Source: Casuarius casuarius
Lineage: Eukaryota > Chordata > Aves > Casuariiformes > Casuariidae
DNA length: 64,000 nt
Assembly: GCA_003342895.1 (NCBI GenBank)
Contig: PTFA01000038.1
Span: 2,324,590 to 2,388,589, forward strand
Reading direction: 5' to 3'
Below are positions 11,701-23,180 of this stretch, one piece after another. Each line of letters starts with the position of its first letter. Position 1 is the first letter of the stretch. Made by a program: the position numbers and the translations under genes. Under the pieces are notes generated by a model. That model was not told the origin of the DNA. It did not search any database and worked only from the letters and a program-made list of their open reading frames with translations.

Positions 11701-13938
11701 ATATCATGGCCTTCAACTTCTGGCAATTGTCACTGCACTCTTTTTCCAAAGGAAAGATGCACAAAGAACCACGAGAGAGAAATTAAAATTATTCAGGAAT
11801 CCTGACTATCTGATGCACACAAAATCCTCGTTTCAAAGAGCAGCAGACAGCAAGATCAAAGCACATCTCTGTGTCCCCAGAGGACTGAGGCATTCCAGGA
11901 GGGATTTTCCAAGTGCCTCAGCATAGATTTCCCTTTGCTTCTAAAAGAGGACCGAGTCAGTAACAAGTGCTTTGGGGAAATCCCACCTTGCAAACCATCC
12001 GCATCAGGGATGGCAAGAACAGCATCCACCACAGCAGTACCAGAAATAAAGTGCCTCTTTCTTATGCATTTCAATGCACAGTAAAGCCCTGTGAATCTGA
12101 AATACATTTTCTGGGGCACAAATAGGAATCCAAACTCTGTGCATCCTTAGCAGATTAGAGATTGACATATTTCTTCAAAAGAAATTTTTTTTTCATATGC
12201 AGCAGCCAGATGCGTCTCCCAGGTACTTTGTCCTAATGCAATACTCTTTCATCTTCTGTCCATTCTCTGAAGATGCAAGATGCCCATCTCCAGATTCTTG
12301 TTTCCATTTTCCATTTATGCATAAATGACATAACTTCTGCACAGTTCTTGGGAGCACAAAAACCTATTGCGCTGGAATAGTAAGAGAGCTTAAGCAGATG
12401 GTTTTCAACTCAAACACCAGTGTGGATATTAGATTTCATTGCAATCAGGTTTCTTGATCCATTCCTTCAGCAGAGCTTTGCCTCAGTAGCAACAGCGTCT
12501 GACGCATCACGGGAGTTCCCACAGGATTTGGAATTGATATACCAAGTATCATCTTGCTCTTCAGCCAGCCGTGCTGTTTCCAGCTCTACTGAATGCTAAG
12601 CAATCTTAGAAGCTTAAGTAGACAGTCATCTTGGAGCAGATTTCAAGTCTGAAGAGTACCCAGTAGAGAAGAGACAGGCAGGAATCAGAAGACAAAGTTC
12701 TTCTGCCCACGCTACGCAGAAGGTTAAATCAGTGCATCGTAGGCCTCTTCAACAACCTTCAAATCTAAAAAAAAAACCCAAAAATCTAAATCCCATAGCA
12801 CTAAACTTCTACTGGTTGACTAGCTTTGTCATCTGACCCATGGCTTCCCAGAATGGTTAATTTGGGCTGGGTATGAAATACAGTTTTCCAAGCACACAAA
12901 CACATCATAAATCCTGCTCAAGATATCATCTATCTGTGTTTGACCAGGAGATGGAGTAAGTTTGACTAGTTGCAGTTTAGCCCTCTCTTCAAAAAGTACT
13001 TATCAGAAAGAAAGTGGAAAATATTCATCCTGCCTTCCAAAATGAAACATTTTTTAGAGGAACGCATACAGTTCAGGTAGAAACTTGCTCCACTCAATCA
13101 TGAAGCGTTTCTCCCAGCTGGCCTTGTAAAATGTCGTGGTTAATCCAGTCTCATCGCTCCTCTTTGAGAGTGGACATTTTCTGATAATGAATCAGGTACA
13201 AACTAGTAATTTCATCCAGGCAAGGCTGAATTATGAGGGGTGCTATGTCAAAGGCAGCTCCTGCAGCGCAGACGAATTTCTTCATGGTGCATCACCCATG
13301 GTCAGAAGGAGATTTAAAAACAGCTTCGGAAGCAGCCTTCTCTGCCCAGATCTCCAAAAGCTGCTGAAATAGCTGCTCTAAATGTGTGGGATGCATAAAA
13401 AGCAGTAGCTGAACACCCCTAGACTGCATTTTTCTTATGACCGCTCTTCTTCTGTCTTCTTTGCAAGGGAATGCTTGCTCCCCAGAGAGGGATGGAAAAT
13501 TTGAAGCGAGAAAGAGCAAATAATTCCACCCAAATCGCAGGGGGAAAGGACGTGCATGGTAGATTTTCCATCTGGGCATTTTGAAGGGTAAAGACTGTTC
13601 CCTGCCTGTTATAAAGCAAACAAAGACCCCAACTTCTTTTCACATGTTGCTCACGCAGCCGGAGGGATTTGGAGCAGTGGCCTCATGTGGCCTCAGGACG
13701 GGACCCGAACCCCCCTCTACCTTCTCCCTTTGGCAAATCGGATCCGACACGTGCACACGAACAAGGTAAAAGGAGAGAGGGGCGAGGAGATGAATAGAAG
13801 GGACAGAGATAGCATGAGTAATCTTTTTTCCAACCAAAACAAAACACCTCCATCATTAGCAGCAGGTAGAGATGAGGAGGAACTCTACAGTCTCCAGCCA
13901 AACAATCGCTCTGTTTCAAGAGGATGAGAGATTCGGAA
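11701..13938. other. unique non-coding DNA
   Basis: AT-leaning single-copy DNA with scattered short frames. No repeat, RNA gene or site cluster was picked out. Confidence 0.55.
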
Positions 13939-13978
13939 GGTGAAAGAGATACAGTCCTGGTGAAAGAGATACTGTCCT
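13939..13978 (+). repeat. 20-bp tandem duplication
   Basis: Two adjacent 20-base units, GGTGAAAGAGATACAGTCCT and the same with T for A at position 14. They differ at one position, so the duplication is recent on an evolutionary scale. Confidence 0.95.
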
Positions 13979-14029
13979 TGAAACGGCGGTTGCAACAATG
14001 TGTGTCCATGAGACAAAACCTATGATAAA

Positions 14030-14830
14030 AGATATTGTCAGAGCAGTTACATGTGTATTAACATGCAGCAACCTAACAGTGTTTCCTTACTGGGACAGAT
14101 GCAAACCAAGAATGTCATGTCTGTAACTCTCACCTAAGACAGAGATTTTCACGTCAGTTTAAATGGTCAGAAGCAAGTGCAGGATTTCTCCCCAAAGCAA
14201 GAATCTGCCAGCTTTCTAGCTGCCTATAACGGATGCAAAGCCAAACTGGGCTTTACCTCTTCCCTAATGAATACCTTTTTTATTAACATTAAAACACTGG
14301 TGACCACAAGTGACCATTCTCCATTTCATTCATAGTCACGGCGTACTTAGATCCAGAGTCATCGGCAAAACAAAAGCTATTAGTAGTCTAGTGTTCGAAG
14401 CACTGGTAAGGCTTTCTGTACATTATGAAATACAGATAAATCACTAGCATACCCTTATTTTCAACAGGATCTCCCTCACCTTCCACGTTTATCGTATTTT
14501 TGGCCGAAGCAAAGTCCCAGCGGCACGTACCATTACAAACCGTGTTTCATATCCGCCAGGCGATGCCTGGATGCTGCATTATTTTACTCTCCGCCTCTCA
14601 CACGCGAACACAGACAGGCTGCTGCTACATTTGCTAACAACAGCTGCGACAGGACGGCATGCAGATACCCCTCTGCACCAGATCACACGGGCAGGGTATA
14701 CATCCAGCAACGTATATCACATAAGCTAAAGATTCCCACTGATTTTTCCTTCAATAACTATTTTCCATCTTTTTCTTTTTTTTAAATAAACGAGATGGTG
14801 TCAGTGTAAAGCACCAACTCTTACCCCGAG
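14030..14830. promoter_or_regulatory. enhancer-like region
   Basis: Long AT-rich stretch with evenly distributed site-like words: GTATTAACATGC, TTTTTATTAACATTAAAAC, TTATCGTATTTTTGG and an AACAGCTG E-box near 14639. Isolated CG dinucleotides persist outside any island, as is common in conserved elements. No frame is recognised. Conservation is untested. Confidence 0.25.
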
Positions 14831-14839
14831 AGCCTAGTT

Positions 14840-15090
14840 CGATGCTTACAAACAGCCTCGATATATTAATCAATTTAGGCCAAACTCCAGCAGCCGTGGG
14901 AGGCATTAATGCAAAGGCAGCTCATATCCATAACAGGGGAAGAATAAGCCTGGAGAGCGGCACCACATCTGCTCCCGCCGTCCGCGGTGGATTCTTCGCA
15001 CAATGGCGAGAAAAGCCAGCCTGCAGAAGCACTGACCCTCGCCTCATTCAGCCCGTGCCCCTGCTCAATTCAGGCAAGTTTGCCTTTCCT
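14840..15090. promoter_or_regulatory. enhancer-like block with POU/SOX-type words
   Basis: Contains CGATATATTAATCAATTTAG followed by ATTAATGCAAAG at 14905-14916, which combines a homeodomain core with a POU-type ATGCAAA word. CG dinucleotides are retained around it. This is one of the most enhancer-like short blocks in the window by eye. Confidence 0.35.
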
Positions 15091-15409
15091 TTTCAAGTGG
15101 AAAGGCCAGAAGAATACTTGGGAAACCAAAAGATCGCTTAGAAGGAGAAGAAAAAAAAAAGTTTTTAGCTGCAGGAGGCTTCCAACCATCAAAAAACATA
15201 AACTTTGTTTAAAAGATTTAGAGCAACCTAGTGCGCTAGGGATTTTTTTTTTTTTTTTTTTGAGGGAGCGAAGTAAATACAGTTTTTAATCAAGCCTTAA
15301 ACAGAGTCACCAGCGTAAAGAGATTCACAACACTAATGTGCCGAAGCATAAACTGATACAGTGACAAACCCCCTTTTCTCCTTAAATGTGCTAATAAGGC
15401 TGATCCCTT
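15091..15409. other. unique DNA with a T19 run
   Basis: Non-coding DNA containing T19 at 15243-15261. A purine-rich stretch, 15139-15165, precedes it. No gene is seen. Confidence 0.6.
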
Positions 15410-15690
15410 CTCCAAAGCTTTGTGCTTCGGAGGGTTCTGCAGGGAGTTCACGTCTTCGGCTGGCCGCGCACCCTGCCTCCGCGAGAGCCGACGCGCCAAG
15501 CACGTCCAGCCGCCTCAGCTGCCCCTCGGCACCAAATCTCAGCAGGGATTTGGGGCGGCGGCAATGCAAAAAGAAGGACAAGGGAAGGGGGACGGGGTTA
15601 CTTGGACAACCAAAATCAGGCGACGTTTAAAACGAGCTGCCGCAGACGTGCCCGGGACTGGAAGCAGCGAGCCCAGAGCATCCTCACCCA
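15410..15690. promoter_or_regulatory. CpG island, small
   Basis: Dense CG dinucleotides over roughly 280 bases between two enhancer-like blocks. Four overlapping frames cover it (15361-15895 plus, 15333-15581 minus). None is recognised and the plus frames disagree, as expected from GC content alone. Confidence 0.55.
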
Positions 15691-15729
15691 CGAGCAGGAC
15701 TTCCCGGCTCCTCAGCGAGACCCACGGGC

Positions 15730-16130
15730 ACCAATAGCCATCTGCAATATTCACATAACAGATAAGAAACTCCTATTGCCTACCGAGAATTTTCCTCCTA
15801 TTGAGGCAGCAATAAACCATAGGATTAAGAAGAATAACAGCAACACTAAGCTGAAAATACCTGCAGGAGGAGAAGGCCTTACAGTACAAGGTTAAACCAA
15901 AACAAAGAAATGCCACCGCACGGAGACATGCAAGGGAACAGTTTTACTCTTAAAAAGCAGTGAGATGATCAAAGGCACACACATTTAGAGGAAGGCAGTC
16001 AATTCGCAAGGTCAATATCTGTTTTAACATTAACGCAGCCAACGGGGCACCTTGCTCACTGAGAGAGATTTGGTGTCATATATTGATCTACCCGAACCAA
16101 AAAGTTAAGCCGAGATTCCTCTCCTCACTC
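15730..16130. promoter_or_regulatory. enhancer-like block with a TCF/LEF site
   Basis: AT-rich site cluster. It includes the TCF/LEF word ATCAAAGG at 15968-15975, AGATAAG near 15760 (GATA) and TTTTAACATTAACG near 16021. It follows a small CpG island. Function is inferred from motifs. Confidence 0.3.
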
Positions 16131-16247
16131 CATGCGTTTGGGTAGAAAGCAAACCATCACAGTAACGACTGGCTGTAAATATGCTCCATCCTGCAGCTGC
16201 GTAAGGGGAACTAATCTTGATAACCTCTGATTTTTCTGCTTTTGCAG

Positions 16248-16341
16248 GCAATGGCAAAGAAAGCCAATAGCCTTCTCCAACCTACTTTGGAAACAGCTAT
16301 CCAAAAAGCTAGCCTGCATGCGTACACTGATTCAAGAGAAG
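16248..16341 (+). other. candidate 94-nt exon, unrecognised
   Basis: A strong acceptor (pyrimidine tract ending CTGCTTTTGCAG at 16247) precedes an open frame reading AMAKKANSLLQPTLETAIQK and onwards. A donor-like AAG/GTAAAAG junction lies at 16341/16342. The 94-nt length is typical of an internal exon. I do not recognise the peptide, no neighbouring exon is evident, and splice-like words are common by chance, so this is a low-confidence proposal. Confidence 0.12.
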
Positions 16342-16954
16342 GTAAAAGGGGACTTTGGCTCCTCTAACGCGCCAATACCGCCACACCAATGCTTTGAAAA
16401 ATAGATGTTTAGCTCTGGCCTTCAACAGGGCACCGGTCTACAGCAACACCGTGGAGTCAGCTGGGAACGGGGCGATGCAAAGTGTATCAGATGAAAACTC
16501 GCAACCAAAGTTTAGAAACAAAACCCCCACAACTTTCCTCACTAAAGCCTCCTTAGAAAAATGCATCCCCAACCACTTCTTTATGTAACCCACTCACAGC
16601 TGCTCTCTCATATCAGGGGTATGGTCAAAGGAGGAATTCTTCCCGCAATATTTTTAGCTGAACAAGTGCTACATTTATTTCTCGAATAAGAGAAACCTCC
16701 TCAAGGCTATGTCGATGAATGTATGTAAGTGGAAATTTAACTCTTTCCCACCAAAGACTCCACGCGACAAACACAAAAATAAACGTTGCTGCTAACACCT
16801 CATGGGAAGACGGGGATCTCCATCAGCATTCACGGTTTCTGCTCCTGCCTAACCCTCTTCCTCCAGCCCTTAAGCAAGAGGCACCTCCAGTGCTCGAAGA
16901 TCTTTCCATTTTTTAAAATTACGTTACGAGAGGCTGGAGGAGAGAGACCGGAGA
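16342..16954. other. unique non-coding DNA
   Basis: Average-composition DNA with short unrecognised frames (16355-16588, 16719-16916 plus). No element is called. Confidence 0.55.
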
Positions 16955-17680
16955 CACGCATCTGCGCAGACGAATGCCCCAACTTTCAAGCCCGTCAGGG
17001 CCACTTGTCTTGGCGCGGCGCAGCCCCGGCGCAGCTCCCGCGCTCCTCGGTGCGGCCCTGCCAGCCGGCATGCCGTGCCCCGCTGACCACGCTCGCTGAT
17101 GGCTCGTAGTTAGGGAAGTATTTACGGCGGAGGTCTTTCTCCGTAAAATGAGCACAAACGACTAAGCAGCATAAACACAGGCTGCAAACGCAAAGCACAG
17201 CGGAGTATAAATAACCTGCTTACCCTTAAAACCTTTTTCCAACTCACCTGTGCCAAGTGTTTTGCAGAATCCCAGGCTTAATTTAGAAACCAACCGCGTT
17301 TCCAACGGGAACTAGCCCGTGGTGTTGCTAAAGCACACAAGCCGGCGGGCCAAAAGGGATTCGAGTCTTTGCCCCCGCCTGCAATCTGCCGTTCCCACGG
17401 CCGCGTGCGTGCCAACCGCCTCTAAAGTCCATTTAGGGTTCAGCTGTAAGCAAGGCTCTTAAGGACACGCGTTCGGATAATCTGGGCTCATCTCAGCCAG
17501 AGTCACCGCAACGGGTTCAGGCTACGTGAGAGACGCCGACTCCGGCACGGCGCCCTCTCGCCGAGATCGAGCCTCGGCGTTTGCTCACGCCCTGCAACCG
17601 CACCGGAGACGACAAGCTGGCACGGGCCCGGCCGAAGGGCAGCTCGCCGCCGCGCTCTCCTCCTCGCCGCTGCTGGCAAA
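16955..17680. promoter_or_regulatory. CpG-rich region
   Basis: Two CpG-dense sub-blocks, about 16960-17110 and 17330-17680, are separated by an AT-richer bridge. On the minus strand the bridge contains a good splice donor, CACAG/GTGAGTT at about 17248. This could be an orphan promoter with a short first exon reading leftward. No coding frame is recognised. Confidence 0.5.
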
Positions 17681-17718
17681 GGGTGGAAGGCCAAAACTCG
17701 ATTTATGCAGGCTGAACT

Positions 17719-17741
17719 TCTCTTACTTAAGCAGTAAGAGA
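17719..17741. repeat. perfect 9-bp inverted repeat with 5-nt loop
   Basis: TCTCTTACT and AGTAAGAGA flank a TAAGC loop. As DNA it also holds an ACTTAAG NKX2-type word. It is too short to be a microRNA precursor. It could be a dimer binding site or chance. Confidence 0.85.
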
Positions 17742-17987
17742 TGGAGGGGGCGAGATCAGCGCGCCCTAATCGCACCCTTGGTTAATTAGAAAGCCACGCC
17801 AGCTGCTTCCAGTTCCTGCACGGCACATGCCCGTTCCCGAGAAATCAACCCGCGCAGGAAGGTTTGAACCGATTTGCTGCTCAACTGTTTGGTTCGCAAC
17901 TTAAGAAAACAACCAAAACTACAAACAGGCCCGCTTCCACCCCCAAAAGTACTCAACACTTAAGCTGAGTGGAAATACTGCTTAAAT
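17742..17987. other. unique non-coding DNA
   Basis: Contains GGTTAATTAGAAAG near 17780, a homeodomain core, next to the CpG-rich region. Otherwise nothing is recognised. Confidence 0.5.
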
Positions 17988-18242
17988 ATGGAGAGAAAAA
18001 AAAAATACAGAATCATACAAAGCCATACAGAAAATGTTCAAGAAAAAAAATTCATCTGTGCTCAATTAAAGAACACAGAGGCAACTCATGAGAACATCAC
18101 AAGGCCTTACTACATGTTAAAGGAAAAAAAAAACAAGCTGAGAGAAATTCAGATAGTCAAATTGCTGGAAGGACAGATTTTTATTCAAACTAAAGAAATA
18201 CAGTCTCTGTCGAAGACGGTTTTGCCTCGACAGAATTGGTAA
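17988..18242 (+). other. lysine-rich open frame ending at a splice-donor consensus
   Basis: An 84-codon frame starts at an ATG and encodes a charged, lysine- and glutamate-rich peptide with a possible coiled-coil segment (about residues 42-78, beginning YYMLKEKKNKLREIQ). It runs into AATTG/GTAAGTG, a near-consensus donor at 18239/18240. The A-rich base composition alone favours lysine codons, so the peptide may be meaningless. No family is recognised. Confidence 0.12.
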
Positions 18243-18655
18243 GTGTAGCTACCAACAATCATTACAATAAATAAAATGTGCAGGAAAGCAAATATCTGCA
18301 TAATCATAAAGCGATGAAAGTCACGGTCTCTGTTCCTGGGTGCACTTAGTGTTAGGGACACAGCAGGCACGAAGCTGTTCAAGTAGCAAAGTACTCTGGG
18401 ACTTGCAGTCCAAATAGCCTCCTTTCCTTTACATCCCTCCTTGCAAACGACTGCTGCCCTGCAGGCTGCAGGACAAATACTCCCAGAGAGGTCGATTCAG
18501 CCGGATTTTTTCCGACCGCAAATTCACCCAGGAGGCCACATGGCGCTTGCATGCTCGGGAACCTGACCCAAGTTGCTGCTGCACCACTGGATCAGGCAAG
18601 AGCAGGCAAGCATCCTCCTGTGGTTCCTTAGCAACTTCAGCATTTGCTGGAGGCT
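18243..18655. other. unique non-coding DNA
   Basis: Single-copy DNA without a recognised element. Confidence 0.55.
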
Positions 18656-18740
18656 TAAAATAAATAAATAAATAATAAATTTAAAAAATGTTTTTTATAT
18701 ATATAAATATATATATATAAAAAATTTTAAAAAACACAAT
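18656..18740 (+). repeat. AT-rich low-complexity tract
   Basis: TAAA repeats followed by alternating TA and A/T runs. It is almost free of G and C over some 75 bases and easily melted. Length polymorphism is likely. Confidence 0.9.
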
Positions 18741-20270
18741 AATCATGCAAGGGTTGAACCCTCTTGTCAAACCTGCTTAGGTCCCCCAAGATACTGAGAT
18801 GCCTAAAGACTTTTTGCCATTAAGGCCTAAAGCATCTTTCCCCTATTCCCAGCTGTCGTGCCTCTTATTCCCACGCAACACCAACACTTCACCAGTTAAA
18901 CCAGCTCCTGCCTTTTTCTTTCCCCCGCTCCCCCATCATAAAAACGACGCTTGGAGCATAGGCATGAAAGACCAAACTCAACGGCAGGCATCGGCTGGCT
19001 GCCATCCATTCACACCTACCCCACGGCAGGGGAATTCGTTCATAAAGCAGCTATTTAATCATCCTGCTTGTTGTGGCTAAAGAGTAACAGAGCGCTTCCC
19101 CGCCTCGACGCAGAAACGCTCGCCGCGCAGAAAGGTTTTTAGCTGCTGAAAGCAAAGGAGCATTGAAGGCCCCAGGACAAGGGAGCTGGGTGCAAGCGAT
19201 GGCCGGGGAAGGCAGCCGCGGCACAGGGTCACCAGGGCTTTCCCGACGTCACCGCCACGCCGTGGCCCGATATTTTGCAGATGTGGCTACTCCACTAAAA
19301 GCTCAAGTTTGGACACAGAAATACTGGTGAAAAAGAAAGGAAAAAAAAAAAATCTTCTAGTCCAAAATTGCTCCATCTACCCAAAGAGTCAAGTTAAGTG
19401 GAAGAATATACTTGGGCAAAACTGGGTCCTTTAGGAAAACACTGAGCTGCTTATTTACCTATCTCACAGCTGCATTTAGACAGAACATGGCTAAAAAAGT
19501 CGGGGTGTTGTTATAATTCTTGTTTAATCAGATTCTCAGGGAAGAGGTATGGTAGAAAGCGACAGTTCAGAGAGACTTAAATCTTCCCCTAGCCAAGAGA
19601 GTACATGAGCATGTGCTTAACCGAAGCTGGAAGATGCTCATGCTGCTGGGCTTTAAGGAAGGCACAGACTTAAAGAAAACAAAAAAGGCAAGAAACAGAG
19701 CAAGAAATCCTCCAGGGGAGAGGCGGCAGACAGCTTTCTCATTAGGAAAAAACATGCCAGATTGCAGAGAAATCTAAATCCATGCCACAGGTACATGGCT
19801 TCATCCCCGCTGAAGCCAATAACAATTTTTGGCACCACAGATTAAAAGGAAACCCCTCAACCAACCAAAAACGCAGCCTCCCAGATTTATCGCTTCCACG
19901 TTAGTCCGGCTGCTTTTGCGCCCATGTAGCGTGGAGGAATCCAGCCAAACTATTCGGATGTAGTTGGCTTCAAGAGAAAGTCCATCATCATATTGGGGAA
20001 ATCTCTATTGCAGGCGCACACGCACTTTGCCAACTGAAAAGACTTTTGACACGCTCAGCAATACGCACTCAAAACTCAGCCGCTACAGGTAAAAAACACA
20101 CGTGCTCCGAGACAGAAAGTGCGGCCCTACTGGAGGGGAGGCTGTCAAGAAGATATTTTGAAGTGGAACTTCTCAATTTCTCCTCAAATGCACAAAATCC
20201 ATTACAGCTAGAGATGAAGTCACAACACTATTAAAAAAAAAGAACAAAAAAATACATATATAGGAAAGGC
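18741..20270. other. unique non-coding DNA with a small CpG cluster
   Basis: Mostly unremarkable. Around 19090-19265 CG dinucleotides cluster, and a CRE-like GACGTCAC word lies near 19245. No gene is recognised. Confidence 0.5.
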
Positions 20271-20640
20271 AGTGCCAGCGGTGTGCTGCATAAAGGTGCT
20301 CGGGACCTCACCAATTCTGAGCGTGCACGATCAGGCAGAGGTTTGCAGAGGCGGCCGCGGGAGAGCCACGCTGCAAAGCGATCCTTCCTGCCCAAGGGCA
20401 GCTCGGGCTACGCCACCGAGACATACACGGGCCTTCTCCAGTTACTTCATTTGCACATGTGCAAAATGCACACTTAGAAATAATAAACAAGCCAGAAGGG
20501 TAGCTAACGAAGCCTGGTTTCACGTGGATCTCCGTCTTGTGGCTGATGGACTTCTAAAATGAATTTCATGAAGGCTGCAGCGTGCCTGTGCCTTCCCTTA
20601 TGGCCGCCTGGGAGCCACGTGGGAAAGTGGCCTGCAAATG
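20271..20640. promoter_or_regulatory. weak CpG-enriched stretch
   Basis: Somewhat raised CG frequency with overlapping unrecognised frames on both strands. Below the density of the islands listed elsewhere. Confidence 0.3.
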
Positions 20641-21657
20641 TCCTAACTGCAGGAGAAGATCTGGAGTTTGCGCTCCAAAACCCAGCAAGTCCAGACAGGA
20701 GAAAACACCTGACTAAGAAGAGGGCAGAAGCACAACCCTTTCAACCCAGAAGCCTTTTTTCCGGGATATCAGTAAAAATATATAAAGGCTTTGAAAATTT
20801 TGGCTAAACTGGCAAAAATTTCAGAAGGATGAGCAGGAAAAGAGAACAGAATGGACAGATCTGTAACGTAATCACTCAAAGTCTTGCTTCTTTATAAAAC
20901 TACCCGAGATAAGAAGGGCTTTTGGAAGGAAACTAAGATCTCTGCAGAAAGTATTTAAACTACTTTGTTTCAAAATGGTTAAAAACACGAGCATTTCTTT
21001 TCATCTGCATCTAGATACACAAACGTGAAAGATTATTCAATTTGCTCTTAAGCATTAGGAAAAGCAGAGTACAGAAGAAAGAGGTACCCATGCTTCTCTT
21101 GGTCTAAGTAGGTCCCCCAAAAAAGAGGCTGCCTAACATGCCGTTGACGTTATTAAAGACCATGATTCAGAAGAGCGTTCGGACATGTGCTTTAATCTGC
21201 ATCTTTCAGGCAAACCTCAAATATGATATTTGGACAGAATATATAAGAGGGCTCTGAACTAGAATCACGAGATGTTCTCTGCTTAACTGGGGCCAAAACT
21301 GGGATACAGCAAGATTTTAATCAAAAATTCAACAGCGGGAAAAATGAATGAAGGTTGCTTTCCTTTGGAAAGGCTGCAGAACCTCTGGATCTACTCTGCA
21401 CCACCACCTTAGAAGACCATACTGGGAATAAAAACTCAGTTGTCTTACAGTCAAAGACTAACAAGAATACCGAGATTTGGAAACTCACTCCAACTGTAAC
21501 AGTGTGACGGGCAAAATTTACTAAAATTGAATTAAAAACACTTATGTGCCGTAAGTGGTACTGGCAGTGAGTGTGTTTGTTTTATATTCACATATAAATA
21601 ATATTTTGTGTGCATGAGTATATATGTGATGTTTTAAAAATTCAATCGTATACCTTT
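20641..21657. other. unique non-coding DNA
   Basis: AT-leaning single-copy DNA. No element is called. Confidence 0.55.
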
Positions 21658-21765
21658 AACTGGCCACAAATCTCTCTTTTCTTCAACAAAGATGAAGTAT
21701 TACACAGGTTAACTGGCCACAAATCTCTGCAAATTTTATTTCTCTTCAACAACAACAAAAAAGTA
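21658..21765 (+). repeat. degenerate 53-bp tandem duplication
   Basis: The 18-mer AACTGGCCACAAATCTCT occurs at 21658-21675 and again at 21711-21728. Each copy is followed by a related CTTCAACAA...AAGTATT tail that differs by small insertions. This is one local duplication that has since diverged. Confidence 0.85.
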
Positions 21766-21989
21766 TTGGTTAGGAGATAAGGGTTGTGGCTCCAGCCTTA
21801 CTCTGTCATATACGAATTCTCTTCACATTGTGGAACACTTTGTATCATCACCATCAGGTTATACAATAATATCATTAATAAGGTGACATATCCTACATAA
21901 ATAACTTATGAGATGCCTGCTGCTTGGAAGAGAGACAGTGGCCAAAAGGTATCCTAATCCGCTCTAATAACGGATTAGAAAGAAAATAC
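21766..21989. other. unique non-coding DNA
   Basis: No element is recognised. AT-rich. Confidence 0.5.
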
Positions 21990-22720
21990 AAATACCTGGA
22001 CAATACGTGTCACTCCTTTCTCCCTGAAACGTCGTGGCCTGAAGTTCCCATCACAGGGTCATCCAAATTACCATCCACCCCAGCACCTTTGCTCTCCTCA
22101 CCTGACCTCCAACAGCAACCTCACAATAAAGCCAATTTTTTTTCTACTGCTCAGTCTCATTCTCTTTTGACTCCATCGCTCTCCTCACTAAACACCTCTG
22201 CGTCTCCTTCCCATCCCACACAGTCCTTACACTTCTCTTTCCTCCTACTCCTAATTCTTCCTCCTGAGATCTTCATTTCTTCCAAGAGAAAATGAGACAC
22301 AAAAAAACAAACAGTAAGTCAGAAAAAAACATCCCAAACTTTCCCTAGTGCCTGCCAACTCATCGTCTCCTATTTATCTTTCTGCAACCCTCCTCTTTCT
22401 TCCCTGCCTTTGGAGCCCAGATTTGATTGTCCTCAAATTCCTCCAGCATAATCCTGTCACTGGGTGTCCTTCACACCCACCTGCACCCATCCCCCTTCTC
22501 TCTCTCCTCCTCCTCTTCAAAATATGAACTTGCTTTAAGTTTTAAAACCCCATTCATGCCTGCAACTGCAGATCTCATTTTCAACCACTATCTAACGCAT
22601 CCCTCCTCCTGCCCCACCTCCACCCTTCTGCCCCACTCCAACCTCTGACTCGGCTGGCCACGCTCTTCAAGTCCTGCCCACCTTTTGCTCTCGTAGCTGC
22701 CTCCAAATGCCCAAGGGCCA
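21990..22720. other. pyrimidine-biased stretch
   Basis: The plus strand is strongly enriched in C and T for about 700 bases without being a simple repeat. The long serine/leucine/proline-rich plus frames here (21924-22295, 22427-22648) follow from that bias and are not considered genes. The asymmetry could be a relic of an old element or a transcription-linked skew. Confidence 0.6.
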
Positions 22721-23009
22721 CCCACGCGACCTCCACCACTTCATTTCATAGCCAGCGGAGGGGTATAACACAGTGCCAAAGGCGGATCTGCTCCACCATG
22801 TATCACCCACGGCTGAAGAAACCTCTGTGAGCTCCACCAGAACTTCACTCCTACTGTCCCATTTAAAAGGGCACAACAGCATTTCAGGTGACGTATTAAA
22901 ATAGTAGCTCTTACACATAAGGGCTCCAGATTATTTGCTACTTTATAACAACGGAGCACGGGATGCTCTGGCATCTCTCCTCCTCTCTGCACGTAACTAA
23001 CCTCTGCGA
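22721..23009. other. unique non-coding DNA
   Basis: Two overlapping minus frames are unrecognised. Nothing else is seen. Confidence 0.5.
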
Positions 23010-23180
23010 CTCCTCGGGCTGTCAGCAGACTGATTACATGAAATAAAACACTGCATTTGACTATTAATTAATATTGACTTCACTGCTTGACCCCTTAACA
23101 TGTAGAAATTTATAGGATCGCTGTCCAGGTTTATTAGGGCACTATTAATAATCCAAGTAGTATTTCGAGTCAGTCACCTT
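23010..23180. promoter_or_regulatory. AT-rich enhancer-like block
   Basis: Contains TGATTACATG, ACTATTAATTAATATTGAC and CACTATTAATAATCC within 130 bases, a dense run of homeodomain cores next to otherwise ordinary DNA. Confidence 0.3.

Noticed and set aside
18208..18236. CTGTCGA/TCGACAG inverted repeat
   Set aside because: Seven-base arms with a long loop are expected by chance in a window this size.
21924..22648. Serine/proline/leucine-rich plus frames
   Set aside because: They follow from the C/T bias of the strand. There is no domain or splice structure.
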